DNA from: Variovorax ginsengisoli
GTDB lineage: Bacteria; Pseudomonadota; Gammaproteobacteria; Burkholderiales; Burkholderiaceae_C
NCBI RefSeq assembly: GCF_030486595.1
Contig: NZ_JAUJZH010000007.1
Span: 186,001-250,000, forward strand
Direction: 5' to 3'
DNA length: 64,000 nt
The notes under the pieces were generated by a model. The model searched no databases and was not told the DNA's origin. It was given only the letters and a program-made list of their open reading frames with translations. This document shows positions 1 to 7,484 of the stretch, one piece after another. Numbering within the stretch: position 1 is the first letter of the stretch; each line of letters begins with the position of its first letter. Position numbers and translations under genes: made by a program.

Positions 1-300
1 CCGGACGAGGAAGTCGACCGCAAGCTGTGGCCCTGGCTGCAGCAGTACGCCTCGCCGCAGAAGGCCGCCCAGCTGCCGCCTCTGTACCTCGGCTTCGGGC
101 TCAGCGACCGCTTTGCCTCCAACCACCAGCTGCTGGCCGACGCGCTGCCGCCCGGCCATGTCTTCACCACCGAAGGCGGCCACGACTGGCCGCAATGGTC
201 GCAGCTGTGGCGCAAGATGCTCGACGTGCTGCCGCTGCCTTCGATGGCGCGCAGCGAGCTCAGGCGTCCGGCGGCGACGCCAATGGCCATCGCGGCCTGA
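1..300 (+). CDS. alpha/beta hydrolase, C-terminal part (5' end outside window)
   Basis: The first reading frame is open from base 1 to a TGA at 298-300 and encodes the last 99 residues of a protein. The segment contains SDRF followed about 30 residues later by GGHDW. These look like the Asp and His positions of an alpha/beta-hydrolase catalytic triad in the small esterase group. The nucleophile serine would lie upstream of the window. The final 41 bases overlap the 3' end of the convergent tsaD gene, so the two genes share a tail-to-tail junction. The substrate cannot be told from this fragment. Confidence 0.6.
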   Translation, partial: PDEEVDRKLWPWLQQYASPQKAAQLPPLYLGFGLSDRFASNHQLLADALPPGHVFTTEGGHDWPQWSQLWRKMLDVLPLPSMARSELRRPAATPMAIAA

Positions 301-1297
301 CGTCGAAGGCGTAGTGCCCGGTCGGCGCCTGGACGCCGGCCTGCAGCCGCATCGCCGCCGCCATCGCGATCATCGCGCCGTTGTCGGTGCACAGGTGCAG
401 CTCCGGATAGTGCACGCGCACGCCGCGCCTGGCGCAGGCGGCATCGAGCTGCTGGCGCAGCACGCGGTTGGCGCCCACCCCGCCCGCGACCACGAAGCGG
501 TCGAGCCCGGTCTGCTCGATCGCCGCCAGCGACTTCTTGAGCAGCACCTCGACGATCGCGGCCTGCGTCGAGGCGGCCAGGTCGGGCTTGCGGGCCTCCA
601 GTTGGTCGCCCAGCTTCTTGGCCTGGGTCAGCACCGCGGTCTTCAGACCGGCGAAGGAAAAGTCGAGGTTGCCGCTGTGCAGCAGCGGACGCGGCAGCTT
701 GAAGGCTTCGGCATCGCCCTGCTCCGCCAGCTTGGCGAGCCAGGGGCCGCCGGGATAAGGAAGGCCCATGAGCTTGGCGCTCTTGTCGAAGGCCTCGCCG
801 GCGGCGTCGTCGATGGTTTCGCCGAGCAGCGCGTAGCGCCCGATCCCGTCGACCCGCATCAGCTGCGTATGGCCGCCGGACACCAGCAGCGCGACGAATG
901 GGAATTCGGGCGGATCGGCGCTCAGGAACGGCGACAGCAGGTGGCCTTCGAGGTGGTGCACGCCGAGCACCGGCTTGTCGAGCGCCGCGCCGAGCGCGCA
1001 GGCCACGCCGGCGCCGACCAGCAGGGCGCCCGCCAGGCCGGGACCGCGGGTGTAGGCGACGACGTCGACGTCGGACAGGCGCCGGCCGGCCTCTTCGAAG
1101 ACCGCTTCGGTCAGCGGCAGGACGCGGCGGATGTGGTCGCGGCTGGCGAGCTCGGGCACCACGCCGCCGTAGGCCTGGTGCATCGCGATCTGGCTGTGCA
1201 GCGCGTGCGCGGCCAGCCGCGGCAGGCCGTCGTCCACGGTCTCGACCAGCGCCACGCCGGTTTCATCGCAGGAGGATTCGATTCCCAGTACATGCAT
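260..1297 (-). CDS. tsaD: tRNA N6-adenosine threonylcarbamoyltransferase TsaD
   Basis: TsaD transfers the threonylcarbamoyl group from threonylcarbamoyl-AMP to A37 of ANN-decoding tRNAs, acting in the cytoplasm with TsaB and TsaE. The 345-residue protein has the usual family length. It opens with the ASKHA-type phosphate motif (GIESSCDET, residues 5-13) and carries the metal-binding HxxxH pair at about H115/H119. GGVGANR and a CTDNGAMIA motif near the C-terminus complete the ATPase fold. The ATG at 1297 places the conserved N-terminus exactly. The gene is divergent from the NIT-ANTAR regulator with 86 bases between the two starts. Confidence 0.97.
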   Translation of the reverse strand: MHVLGIESSCDETGVALVETVDDGLPRLAAHALHSQIAMHQAYGGVVPELASRDHIRRVLPLTEAVFEEAGRRLSDVDVVAYTRGPGLAGALLVGAGVACALGAALDKPVLGVHHLEGHLLSPFLSADPPEFPFVALLVSGGHTQLMRVDGIGRYALLGETIDDAAGEAFDKSAKLMGLPYPGGPWLAKLAEQGDAEAFKLPRPLLHSGNLDFSFAGLKTAVLTQAKKLGDQLEARKPDLAASTQAAIVEVLLKKSLAAIEQTGLDRFVVAGGVGANRVLRQQLDAACARRGVRVHYPELHLCTDNGAMIAMAAAMRLQAGVQAPTGHYAFDVRPRWPLASPPDA

Positions 1298-1383
1298 CCG
1301 TCGAGTGTAGGCGGCGCCCTGTTCCGGGGCACGGATGTTGCTGCATTCCCCTGGAACGGCCCCCGGGCCTCGAGAACACCCCG

Positions 1384-2655
1384 ATGAAATCCGGATTGAG
1401 CTTCCTGGTCGGCGCCCTGCGCTGCGAAATCGATGAGCTGGAGCAGCTCGCGCGCACCAGCGAGCTGGTGGCGACGATCGGCCGGCTGGTCCATGCCCTG
1501 CAGCGCGAACGCGGCATCTCGAACGTGCTGCTGGCGTCGCGCGGCCAGCGCTTCGTCGCGCAGCGCGACGCCCAGATCGCCGAATGCCTGCGGCAGGAGC
1601 AGGCCGTGCGCCTGGCCTTCGACCAGCTCGACGCCGCCGATGGCCGCATCGGCAACGGTGCGCGGCTGTTCAGCCGGATCGCCTGGGTGCTGCCGGGGAT
1701 GGACGCCCTGAGCGGGTTGCGCCAGCGGATCGGCGCGCTGGAGATCGATGCCGCGCAGTCGACTGCCGCCTTCGGCAAGCTGATCGCCGGCCTGATCGCG
1801 GTCGTGTTCGAGGCCGCCGACGGCGCGACCGACCCGGAGATCTCGCGCCTGCTGGTCGCGCTGTTCAACTTCATGCAGGGCAAGGAGTTCGCGGGCCAGG
1901 AGCGGGCCTGCGGCGCCGCGGCCTTCGCCTCGGGCCGCAACGACGGCGCCCGCCAGCAGCAATGGCTGCACCTGATCGCCTCGCAGGAGCATTGCTTCGA
2001 GCTGTTCGCCGACTTCGCCGCGCCCGGCCTGGCCGAGGTCTGGGGCTCGGTGCAGGCGGCGGCGCAGCTGGCCGAACTGGAGCGGCTGCGCCGCATCGCC
2101 TGCGCGGCGCCGGCCGGCGTGGCGCTCGACAGCGAGCTGAGCCAGGCCTGGTTCGACTGCTGCACCCGCCGCATCGACGCCATGCAGGCGGTCGAGGAGC
2201 GGCTGGCGGCCGACCTGCGCCGGCTCTGCCTGCACAAGACCACCCAGGCGCGCAGCGAGTTGCAGGCCCACCAGGCCCTGCTGGCCAGCCTGCAGGGTGG
2301 AAACGGCACGGAGACGGCGGATTTCTTTCTCGACGCGCCGGCAGCGCCGGATGCACCGGCCGGCGGCGCGCCCTACGGCCGGCAGCTCGAGCGCTCGATC
2401 CTCGACATGGTGCAGGAGCAGTCGCGCCGGCTGCAGGCGATGGGCGACGAGCTGGACACCGTGCGCGCCGCCCTCAACGAGCGCAAGCTGGTCGAGCGCG
2501 CCAAGGGACTGCTGATGGCGCACCGCCGCATCCGCGAGGAAGAGGCCCACAAGATGCTGCGCCAGACCGCGATGAATCAGGGCCGGCGCCTGGTCGAGGT
2601 CGCCGAATCGGTGCTTGCCATGGCCGAGTACCTGCCCGTCGACAAGGCGCCCTGA
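1384..2655 (+). CDS. NIT-domain ANTAR antiterminator (NasR-like nitrate/nitrite regulator)
   Basis: This 423-residue protein is probably a nitrate/nitrite-responsive RNA-binding antiterminator like Klebsiella NasR. Residues of about 30-300 form a helical NIT sensor with the signature QRERGISN near the N-terminus and [10 protein letters not shown] in the middle. After a Pro/Ala-rich linker, residues of about 350-412 form an ANTAR domain ([11 protein letters not shown], then [13 protein letters not shown]). ANTAR domains bind paired hexaloop RNA hairpins and prevent formation of a terminator. Such a leader lies directly downstream at 2807-2943, before the nitrate ABC transporter. The start was taken at ATG 1384 because upstream extensions run into tsaD antisense sequence. 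No transmembrane segment is seen, so the protein is cytoplasmic. Confidence 0.88.
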   Translation: MKSGLSFLVGALRCEIDELEQLARTSELVATIGRLVHALQRERGISNVLLASRGQRFVAQRDAQIAECLRQEQAVRLAFDQLDAADGRIGNGARLFSRIAWVLPGMDALSGLRQRIGALEIDAAQSTAAFGKLIAGLIAVVFEAADGATDPEISRLLVALFNFMQGKEFAGQERACGAAAFASGRNDGARQQQWLHLIASQEHCFELFADFAAPGLAEVWGSVQAAAQLAELERLRRIACAAPAGVALDSELSQAWFDCCTRRIDAMQAVEERLAADLRRLCLHKTTQARSELQAHQALLASLQGGNGTETADFFLDAPAAPDAPAGGAPYGRQLERSILDMVQEQSRRLQAMGDELDTVRAALNERKLVERAKGLLMAHRRIREEEAHKMLRQTAMNQGRRLVEVAESVLAMAEYLPVDKAP

Positions 2656-2676
2656 GTGCATCGGCGGCCCGCAATG

Positions 2677-2687
2677 GTGCACTGCAC
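2677..2687. promoter_or_regulatory. GTGCA-C-TGCAC palindrome, possible activator site upstream of the nrt promoter
   Basis: An 11-base perfect inverted repeat (GTGCA, C, TGCAC) lies about 95 bases before the -24 element of the nrt promoter. That is a normal distance for an enhancer-binding protein. NtrC half sites are of TGCAC type, but the spacing here is shorter than in the canonical NtrC site, so the assignment is tentative. Confidence 0.3.
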
Positions 2688-2780
2688 AAGCACTTCGCGA
2701 CGGCAGGCTTCTTGCGGAATCCGCGCCACGGCGAGCATTGACGGGTGTTCAACGCTACTCTTTTCATAGCAACCAGCAAT

Positions 2781-2796
2781 TGGCACGCCGCTTGCT
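2781..2796 (+). promoter_or_regulatory. sigma-54 promoter of the nitrate ABC transporter operon
   Basis: TGGCACGCCGCTTGCT matches the -24/-12 consensus recognised by RpoN (TGGCACG, 4 bases, TTGCW). The invariant GG (2782-2783) and GC (2794-2795) have exactly 10 bases between them. Transcription would start near 2807, a few bases before the first leader hairpin. An RpoN promoter implies activation by NtrC or a similar enhancer-binding protein under nitrogen limitation. Confidence 0.88.
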
Positions 2797-2806
2797 GTCT
2801 CCCAGT

Positions 2807-2943
2807 CCATAGACCGACGAAGGTCTTCAGGCAGGCGGCATCCAACGGCGGGTGCGGCCCACCGAACCGGACAAAGGCGTCCTTATCCCGCAGGGGCTCG
2901 TTTTCGAGCGGCCCGTGCGTGGTGAGGGCGCCTTTTCGTTTTT
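2807..2943 (+). promoter_or_regulatory. ANTAR-type antitermination leader before nrtABC
   Basis: The 323-base gap before nrtA holds a structured leader. Hairpin P1 (2811-2826) is AGACC/GGTCT around the hexaloop GACGAA. Hairpin P2 (2869-2882) is GGAC/GTCC around AAAGGC, which has A at loop position 1 and G at position 4, as known for ANTAR target loops. A third small stem (GGTG/CACC, 2851-2863) lies between them. The loop and 3' arm of P2 (2873-2882) pair over 10 positions, one a G-U, with 2926-2935. The pairing is followed by TTTTCGTTTTT, so it forms an intrinsic terminator that excludes P2. Protein binding to P1/P2 would block termination. All pairings were read by eye. Confidence 0.75.
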
Positions 2944-2978
2944 CCGAACCGCTTTTTTCACTTCCCGGAGTACGACCC

Positions 2979-4223
2979 ATGACCGATGCGCTGAAACCCA
3001 CACTGAGTCGCCGCCGAGTGCTGCAGGCCGCCGCCGCCGGCGTGGTCGGGCTCGACCCCGCGCTGCGTGCCGCCGTCTGGGCCCAGGGCTCCGACAAGCC
3101 CGAGAAGGAAGAAGTCAAGATCGGCTTCATCCCGCTGACCGACTGCGCCAGCGTCGTGATGGCCTCGGTGCTGGGCATCGACAAGAAGTACGGCGTCAAG
3201 ATCGTGCCGAGCAAGGAGGCCAGCTGGGCCGGCGTGCGCGACAAGCTGGTCAACGGCGAACTGGATTTCGCCCACGTGCTGTACGGCCTGGTCTACGGCG
3301 TGCACCTGGGCATCGGCGGCCCGAAGAAGGACATGGCGGTGCTCATGACTCTCAACAACAACGGGCAAGCCATCACGCTGTCGAAGAAGCTGGCCGACAA
3401 GGGGGCGGTCGACGGCGCATCGCTGGCCAAGGTGATGGGCAAGGAAAAAGCCGAATACACCTTCGCCCAGACCTTCCCCACCGGCACCCACGCGATGTGG
3501 CTGTACTACTGGATGGCGGCCAACGGCATCAACCCGCTGAAGGACGCCAAGGTCATCACCGTGCCGCCGCCGCAGATGGTGGCCAACATGCGCGTGGGCA
3601 ACATGGACGGTTTTTGCGTCGGTGAGCCCTGGGGCCAGCGCGCGATCATGGACGGCATCGGCATCACGGCGATCACCAGCCAGGACATCTGGAAGGACCA
3701 CCCCGAGAAGGTGCTCGGCACCACCGGCGACTTCGTGAAGAAGTACCCGAACACCGCGCGCGCCGTGACCGCCGCGATCCTCGAGGCCGGCAAGTGGATC
3801 GACGCCGGCCTGCAGAACAAGAACAAGATGGCCGAGACCATCGCCGACAAGAGCTACGTCAACACCAGCGTGGACGCGATCAACCAGCGCATCCTGGGGC
3901 GCTACACCAACGGCCTCGGCAAGAACTGGGACGACCCCAACTACATGAAGTTCTACGCCGACGGCGCGGTCTCCTATCCGTACCTGTCGGACGGCATGTG
4001 GTTCCTGACCCAGCACAAGCGCTGGGGCCTGCTGAAGGAGCATCCGGACTACCTGCAGGTGGCGACCCAGATCAACCAGATCGACATCTACAAACAGGCC
4101 GCCGCCGCCGCCAAGACGCCGGTGCCGAAGGAAACGATGCGCAGCAGCAAGCTGTTCGACGGCGTCGTCTGGGACGGCAAGAACCCGAAGCAGTACGCCG
4201 ATTCGTTCAAGGTCCATGCCTGA
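2979..4223 (+). CDS. nrtA: nitrate ABC transporter substrate-binding protein (NrtA/CmpA family)
   Basis: This is the periplasmic solute receptor of a NitT/TauT-type ABC importer, probably for nitrate. The 414-residue precursor begins with a twin-arginine signal (SRRRVLQAAAAG, residues about 9-20), so it should be exported folded by Tat. The mature part begins near EEVKIGFIPLTDCA, the usual opening of NrtA-type receptors, and contains the DGFCVGEPW motif of the nitrate/bicarbonate clade. The start at ATG 2979 has a CGGAG ribosome site 8 bases upstream. The gene follows the ANTAR leader and is first of three transporter genes. Bicarbonate or cyanate is possible, but the nitrate genes around it favour nitrate. 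Confidence 0.9.
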   Translation: MTDALKPTLSRRRVLQAAAAGVVGLDPALRAAVWAQGSDKPEKEEVKIGFIPLTDCASVVMASVLGIDKKYGVKIVPSKEASWAGVRDKLVNGELDFAHVLYGLVYGVHLGIGGPKKDMAVLMTLNNNGQAITLSKKLADKGAVDGASLAKVMGKEKAEYTFAQTFPTGTHAMWLYYWMAANGINPLKDAKVITVPPPQMVANMRVGNMDGFCVGEPWGQRAIMDGIGITAITSQDIWKDHPEKVLGTTGDFVKKYPNTARAVTAAILEAGKWIDAGLQNKNKMAETIADKSYVNTSVDAINQRILGRYTNGLGKNWDDPNYMKFYADGAVSYPYLSDGMWFLTQHKRWGLLKEHPDYLQVATQINQIDIYKQAAAAAKTPVPKETMRSSKLFDGVVWDGKNPKQYADSFKVHA

Positions 4224-4233
4224 GGAGCCCACC

Positions 4234-5145
4234 ATGGTCAGTGCCGTCTTCCATTCCCCCCTCGAGGCCCACGCGGCCTTGCCGCCGGCGGCGAAAGCCG
4301 TCGCCCGCCCGGTCGCCACGGCTGCGCCGGTCGCGCTCGTACCGATGCCGCGCGTGCCGCGCGATTTCCGCGCCGTCTGGCTGCGCGTGCTGCCGCCGGT
4401 GCTCGGCTTCGCGCTGCTGGTTCTGGTCTGGGAACTGGTAGCGCTGAAGAGCACCACCGGCTTCCCCTCGCCGCTCGCCACCTGGCAGCAGGCGCTGACC
4501 GTGTTCAGCGATCCGTTCTACAGCAAGGGCCCGAACGACCAGGGCGTGGGCTGGAACGTGCTCTCGTCGCTGCAGCGGGTGGCGCTGGGCTTCGGCCTGG
4601 CGGCCGCGGTCGGCATCCCGGCCGGCTTCGCGATCGGGCGCTTCGAGTTTCTCTCTCGCATGTTCAATCCGCTGATCAGCCTGCTGCGGCCGGTGTCGCC
4701 GCTGGCCTGGCTGCCGATCGGCCTGTTGGTGTTCAAGGGCGCCAACCCGGCCGCCATCTGGACCATCTTCATCTGCTCGATCTGGCCGATGATCATCAAC
4801 ACCGCGGTCGGCGTGCAGCGCGTGCCGAGCGACTACATGAACGTCGCCCGCGTGCTGAACCTCAGCGAATGGAAGATCTTCACCAAGATCCTGTTCCCCG
4901 CCGTGCTGCCCTACATGCTGACCGGCGTGCGGCTGGCGGTCGGCACCGCCTGGCTGGTGATCGTCGCGGCCGAGATGCTGACCGGCGGCGTCGGCATCGG
5001 CTTCTGGGTCTGGGACGAGTGGAACAACCTCAACGTCGCCAACATCATCATCGCGATCTTCGTCATCGGCATCGTTGGTCTGGTGCTCGAGTTCGCGCTC
5101 GTCAAGATCGCCACCGCATTCACGTTCGAAGAGGTCAAGCAATGA
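4234..5145 (+). CDS. nrtB: nitrate ABC transporter permease (NrtB family)
   Basis: A 303-residue inner-membrane permease of the TauC/SsuC/NrtB family. An Ala/Pro-rich N-terminus of about 40 residues is followed by a first transmembrane helix (LPPVLGFALLVLVWELVAL) and further hydrophobic segments. The cytoplasmic EAA-like loop (RVLNLSEWKIFTKILFPAV) couples to the ATPase. An in-frame ATG at 4216 exists, but ATG 4234 has GAGGAG 6 bases upstream and is preferred. The preferred start lies 10 bases after nrtA; the gene overlaps the ATPase gene by four bases (ATGA), indicating translational coupling in one operon. Confidence 0.9.
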   Translation: MVSAVFHSPLEAHAALPPAAKAVARPVATAAPVALVPMPRVPRDFRAVWLRVLPPVLGFALLVLVWELVALKSTTGFPSPLATWQQALTVFSDPFYSKGPNDQGVGWNVLSSLQRVALGFGLAAAVGIPAGFAIGRFEFLSRMFNPLISLLRPVSPLAWLPIGLLVFKGANPAAIWTIFICSIWPMIINTAVGVQRVPSDYMNVARVLNLSEWKIFTKILFPAVLPYMLTGVRLAVGTAWLVIVAAEMLTGGVGIGFWVWDEWNNLNVANIIIAIFVIGIVGLVLEFALVKIATAFTFEEVKQ

Positions 5146-5951
5146 ACGACGACACCAAGTACATCGCGATCGAAGGCGTCGAGCAGCGCTTCAAGACCGC
5201 CAAGGGCAGCTTCCTGGCGCTGCGCGACATCCACCTGAACGTCGCCAAGGGCGAGTTCATCACGCTGATCGGCCACTCGGGCTGCGGCAAGTCGACGCTG
5301 CTGAACCTGATCGCCGGCCTGACCGCGCCGACGCAGGGCGTGCTGCTGTGCGCCAACCGCGAGATCAAGGGCCCGGGGCCGGAGCGTGCGGTGGTGTTCC
5401 AGAACCACTCGCTGCTGCCCTGGCTGACCTGCTACGAGAACGTCTACCTGGCGGTCGAGCGGGTGTTCGCGGCGACCGAGAACAAGGCGCAGCTCAAGGC
5501 CCGCACCGAGGCGGCGCTGGCGCTGGTGGGCCTCACGCCGGCGGCGCAGAAGCGGCCCGGCGAGATCTCGGGCGGCATGAAGCAGCGCGTGGGCATCGCG
5601 CGCGCGCTGTCGATGGAACCCAAGGTGCTGCTGATGGACGAGCCCTTCGGCGCCCTCGATGCGCTGACCCGCGCCAAGCTGCAGGACGAGCTGCTGGCGA
5701 TCGTGCAGAAGACCCGCAGCACCGTCGTGATGGTGACGCACGATGTCGACGAGGCCGTGCTGCTGTCGGACCGCATCGTGATGCTGACCAACGGTCCGGC
5801 CGCCACCATCGGCGAAGTGCTGGCGGTCGACATTCAGCGGCCGCGCAACCGCGTGGCGCTGGCCGAGGATCCGGTCTACGTGCATGCGCGCAAGGCCGTG
5901 ATCGACTTCCTGTACACGCGCCAGGCGCACGTGGAAAAAGTCGCCGCCTGA
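5142..5951 (+). CDS. nrtC: nitrate ABC transporter ATP-binding protein (NrtD/NrtC type)
   Basis: A 269-residue ABC ATPase that powers the NrtB permease from the cytoplasmic side. Walker A is GHSGCGKST (about residues 44-52), the signature is ISGGMKQRVGIARAL, Walker B is VLLMDEPFGALD, and the switch histidine lies in VMVTHDVDEA. FQNHSLLPWLTCYENV matches the Q-loop of the nitrate/taurine subgroup. The protein lacks the C-terminal receptor-like domain of cyanobacterial NrtC, so in domain content it is nearer NrtD. The start overlaps the nrtB stop (ATGA). It is the last gene of the operon and is convergent with the second ANTAR regulator. Confidence 0.9.
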   Translation: MNDDTKYIAIEGVEQRFKTAKGSFLALRDIHLNVAKGEFITLIGHSGCGKSTLLNLIAGLTAPTQGVLLCANREIKGPGPERAVVFQNHSLLPWLTCYENVYLAVERVFAATENKAQLKARTEAALALVGLTPAAQKRPGEISGGMKQRVGIARALSMEPKVLLMDEPFGALDALTRAKLQDELLAIVQKTRSTVVMVTHDVDEAVLLSDRIVMLTNGPAATIGEVLAVDIQRPRNRVALAEDPVYVHARKAVIDFLYTRQAHVEKVAA

Positions 5952-5973
5952 ATCAAACACCCGGCACCGGGAC

Positions 5974-7254
5974 TCAGGACATGATGACCTGCAGGCTGTG
6001 CTCGTATGCGGCGGTGAGCTGCTCGAAGGTGTCGACCAGCGCGTCGCTGGCGCGCACCAGCGACGCCCGGCCCTCGGCGCTGTCGAGGGCCCGCACGCCA
6101 CCCAGCAGGTGCAGCCATTCGTCGCGCGCGACCGCCAGCGCGGCACGGATCTCGGGCGAGCTCAGCGGCGCGGCTTCGAGCTCCCGCAGCGCGGCCTCGA
6201 ACTCGTCCATCGTCGTCGCCATCCGGTCCTGCGACGGCGCCGCCAGCAGTGCCTCCTTGGCGAGCCGCTGGGCCCGCATGCGCTGCCGGCCGCAGAGGTT
6301 GACGATCCGCAGCGCCCGCCGCGCGCCGGAGGCTTCGAGCGCCTCGGTCAGCGCCTCGGCGGCCCGCAGCAGGGCCTCGGCCCGGGCATCGATCGCATCG
6401 AGCGCCGTCGCCGCCGGCCGCGCCGCGAGGGCCGTTTCCAGTTCCTGCCAGGCGCCGCGCACCCGGTCCAGCGCCGCGGTGGCGGGCGCGCCGAGCGCCA
6501 GGGCGGCGAGATGATCCAGGTTGTGCTTCACCCGCTCGGTGGACTGCGTGCGCAGCACCCGGGCGCGCCGCACGTCGATGCCGGCCAGGGCTTGTGCCGC
6601 AACCCGCACCAGCCGCTGCGACAGCATGCGCAGCTGGCCGGCGCGGTTGATCGCATCGGCCCACTGCGCGGCCTCGAGCACCGAGCGCGAGACTTCGCCC
6701 AGCCGCAGGTTGGCATGCATGGCGGCGCCGCGCAGCAGGCCGAAGGCCTCGTCCTCGCCGATGCCGCGGGCCGACATCAGCAGGCCCTTGGCCCGGTCGA
6801 CCCACTTGCGCTCATCGAGGCGGGTGCGCAGCGCCTCGAGTTCGCTGCGCAGCGCGACCTCGCGCTGCCAGCGGGCATCGGCACGCGCGTTCAGCGCTGC
6901 CAGGGCCGGTGCGTCGATGCGATCGGCCGGCGCCCAGGCGTGCACGCCGAGCGCCACCAGCTGCGCATGGGCCGCATCGTCGAGCGGCGCGCTGACGAGT
7001 CCAATGGCGCAGGGCGGCAGGCCCGACCAGGCCCGCAGCGCATCGAGCAACGGTTCAGGCACCAAGCCTGGCAGCCAGATCAGGACCTGTCGTGGTGCCG
7101 ACGCCTCGATCTGGCGCACCAGATCGCCGCAGGCGACCGCGACGAAACCGTGGGCCAGCGCCAAGTCGAGGGCCGCGGGCAGCGCATGGGAAGCGCTTTC
7201 GGGAGGAGGAACAACGAGAAATCGGGTCACGGTCGCAATCGGAAACAGATGCAC
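5974..7254 (-). CDS. receiver-like/ANTAR protein with two PilJ-type sensor domains
   Basis: The 426-residue protein has an unusual layout. Residues of about 10-120 resemble the degenerate receiver of NasT-like proteins; where a receiver would have its phospho-acceptor Asp, the sequence reads VLIWLPG. Residues of about 140-196 are an ANTAR RNA-binding domain (WVDRAKGLLMSA, then EDEAFGLLRGAAM). Two PilJ/NarX P-box-like segments follow, INRAGQLRMLSQR (about 202-214) and VNLCGRQRMRAQR (about 318-330), each beginning a helical domain. In NarX/NarQ the P-box binds nitrate or nitrite, so this is likely a soluble sensor-antiterminator. It is divergent from the narK-type gene, whose leader has a hexaloop hairpin. 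No membrane segment is visible. Confidence 0.82.
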   Translation of the reverse strand: MHLFPIATVTRFLVVPPPESASHALPAALDLALAHGFVAVACGDLVRQIEASAPRQVLIWLPGLVPEPLLDALRAWSGLPPCAIGLVSAPLDDAAHAQLVALGVHAWAPADRIDAPALAALNARADARWQREVALRSELEALRTRLDERKWVDRAKGLLMSARGIGEDEAFGLLRGAAMHANLRLGEVSRSVLEAAQWADAINRAGQLRMLSQRLVRVAAQALAGIDVRRARVLRTQSTERVKHNLDHLAALALGAPATAALDRVRGAWQELETALAARPAATALDAIDARAEALLRAAEALTEALEASGARRALRIVNLCGRQRMRAQRLAKEALLAAPSQDRMATTMDEFEAALRELEAAPLSSPEIRAALAVARDEWLHLLGGVRALDSAEGRASLVRASDALVDTFEQLTAAYEHSLQVIMS

Positions 7255-7282
7255 AGCATAGGCCAGCCAACGCTCAAGTTAC

Positions 7283-7298
7283 TGGCACGTCTTTTGCG
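7283..7298 (+). promoter_or_regulatory. sigma-54 promoter of the narK-type nitrate permease gene
   Basis: TGGCACGTCTTTTGCG matches the RpoN -24/-12 consensus, with GG at 7284-7285 and GC at 7296-7297 separated by 10 bases. Transcription would begin near 7309, at the base of the first leader hairpin. This is the second RpoN promoter of the island with the same geometry relative to a hexaloop hairpin. Confidence 0.87.
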
Positions 7299-7308
7299 TA
7301 AGTCAGGG

Positions 7309-7480
7309 TGCGGTGTAACGAAGCACCGCTTTGGTGAAGCGGCAGGTTCCTGCCCGCCGTCCGGCAGCGACAAGGCCGGACACACCCTTCAGGTTGCCGG
7401 CTGCCGCCGCTGCCACACCTTCCCAACCCCGCCCGACGACACGGCCCGCTCCCGGCCGGGCCGCGGCATTTCGCATGGAC
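7309..7480 (+). promoter_or_regulatory. probable ANTAR-type leader before the narK-type gene
   Basis: The leader starts with a hairpin at 7310-7329: GCGGTG/CACCGC plus a T-G closing pair around the hexaloop AACGAA, with A at loop position 1 and G at position 4. This loop resembles the GACGAA loop of the nrt leader. A mutually exclusive stem (CCGCTT/AAGCGG, 7326-7342) overlaps its 3' arm. A further stem GTCCGGC/GCCGGAC (7359-7381) has a 9-base loop. A GC-rich palindrome (CGGCCCG/CGGGCCG) lies shortly before the start codon, but it lacks a good T-run. The terminator is therefore less convincing than in the nrt leader. Confidence 0.5.
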
Positions 7481-7484
7481 TGCC

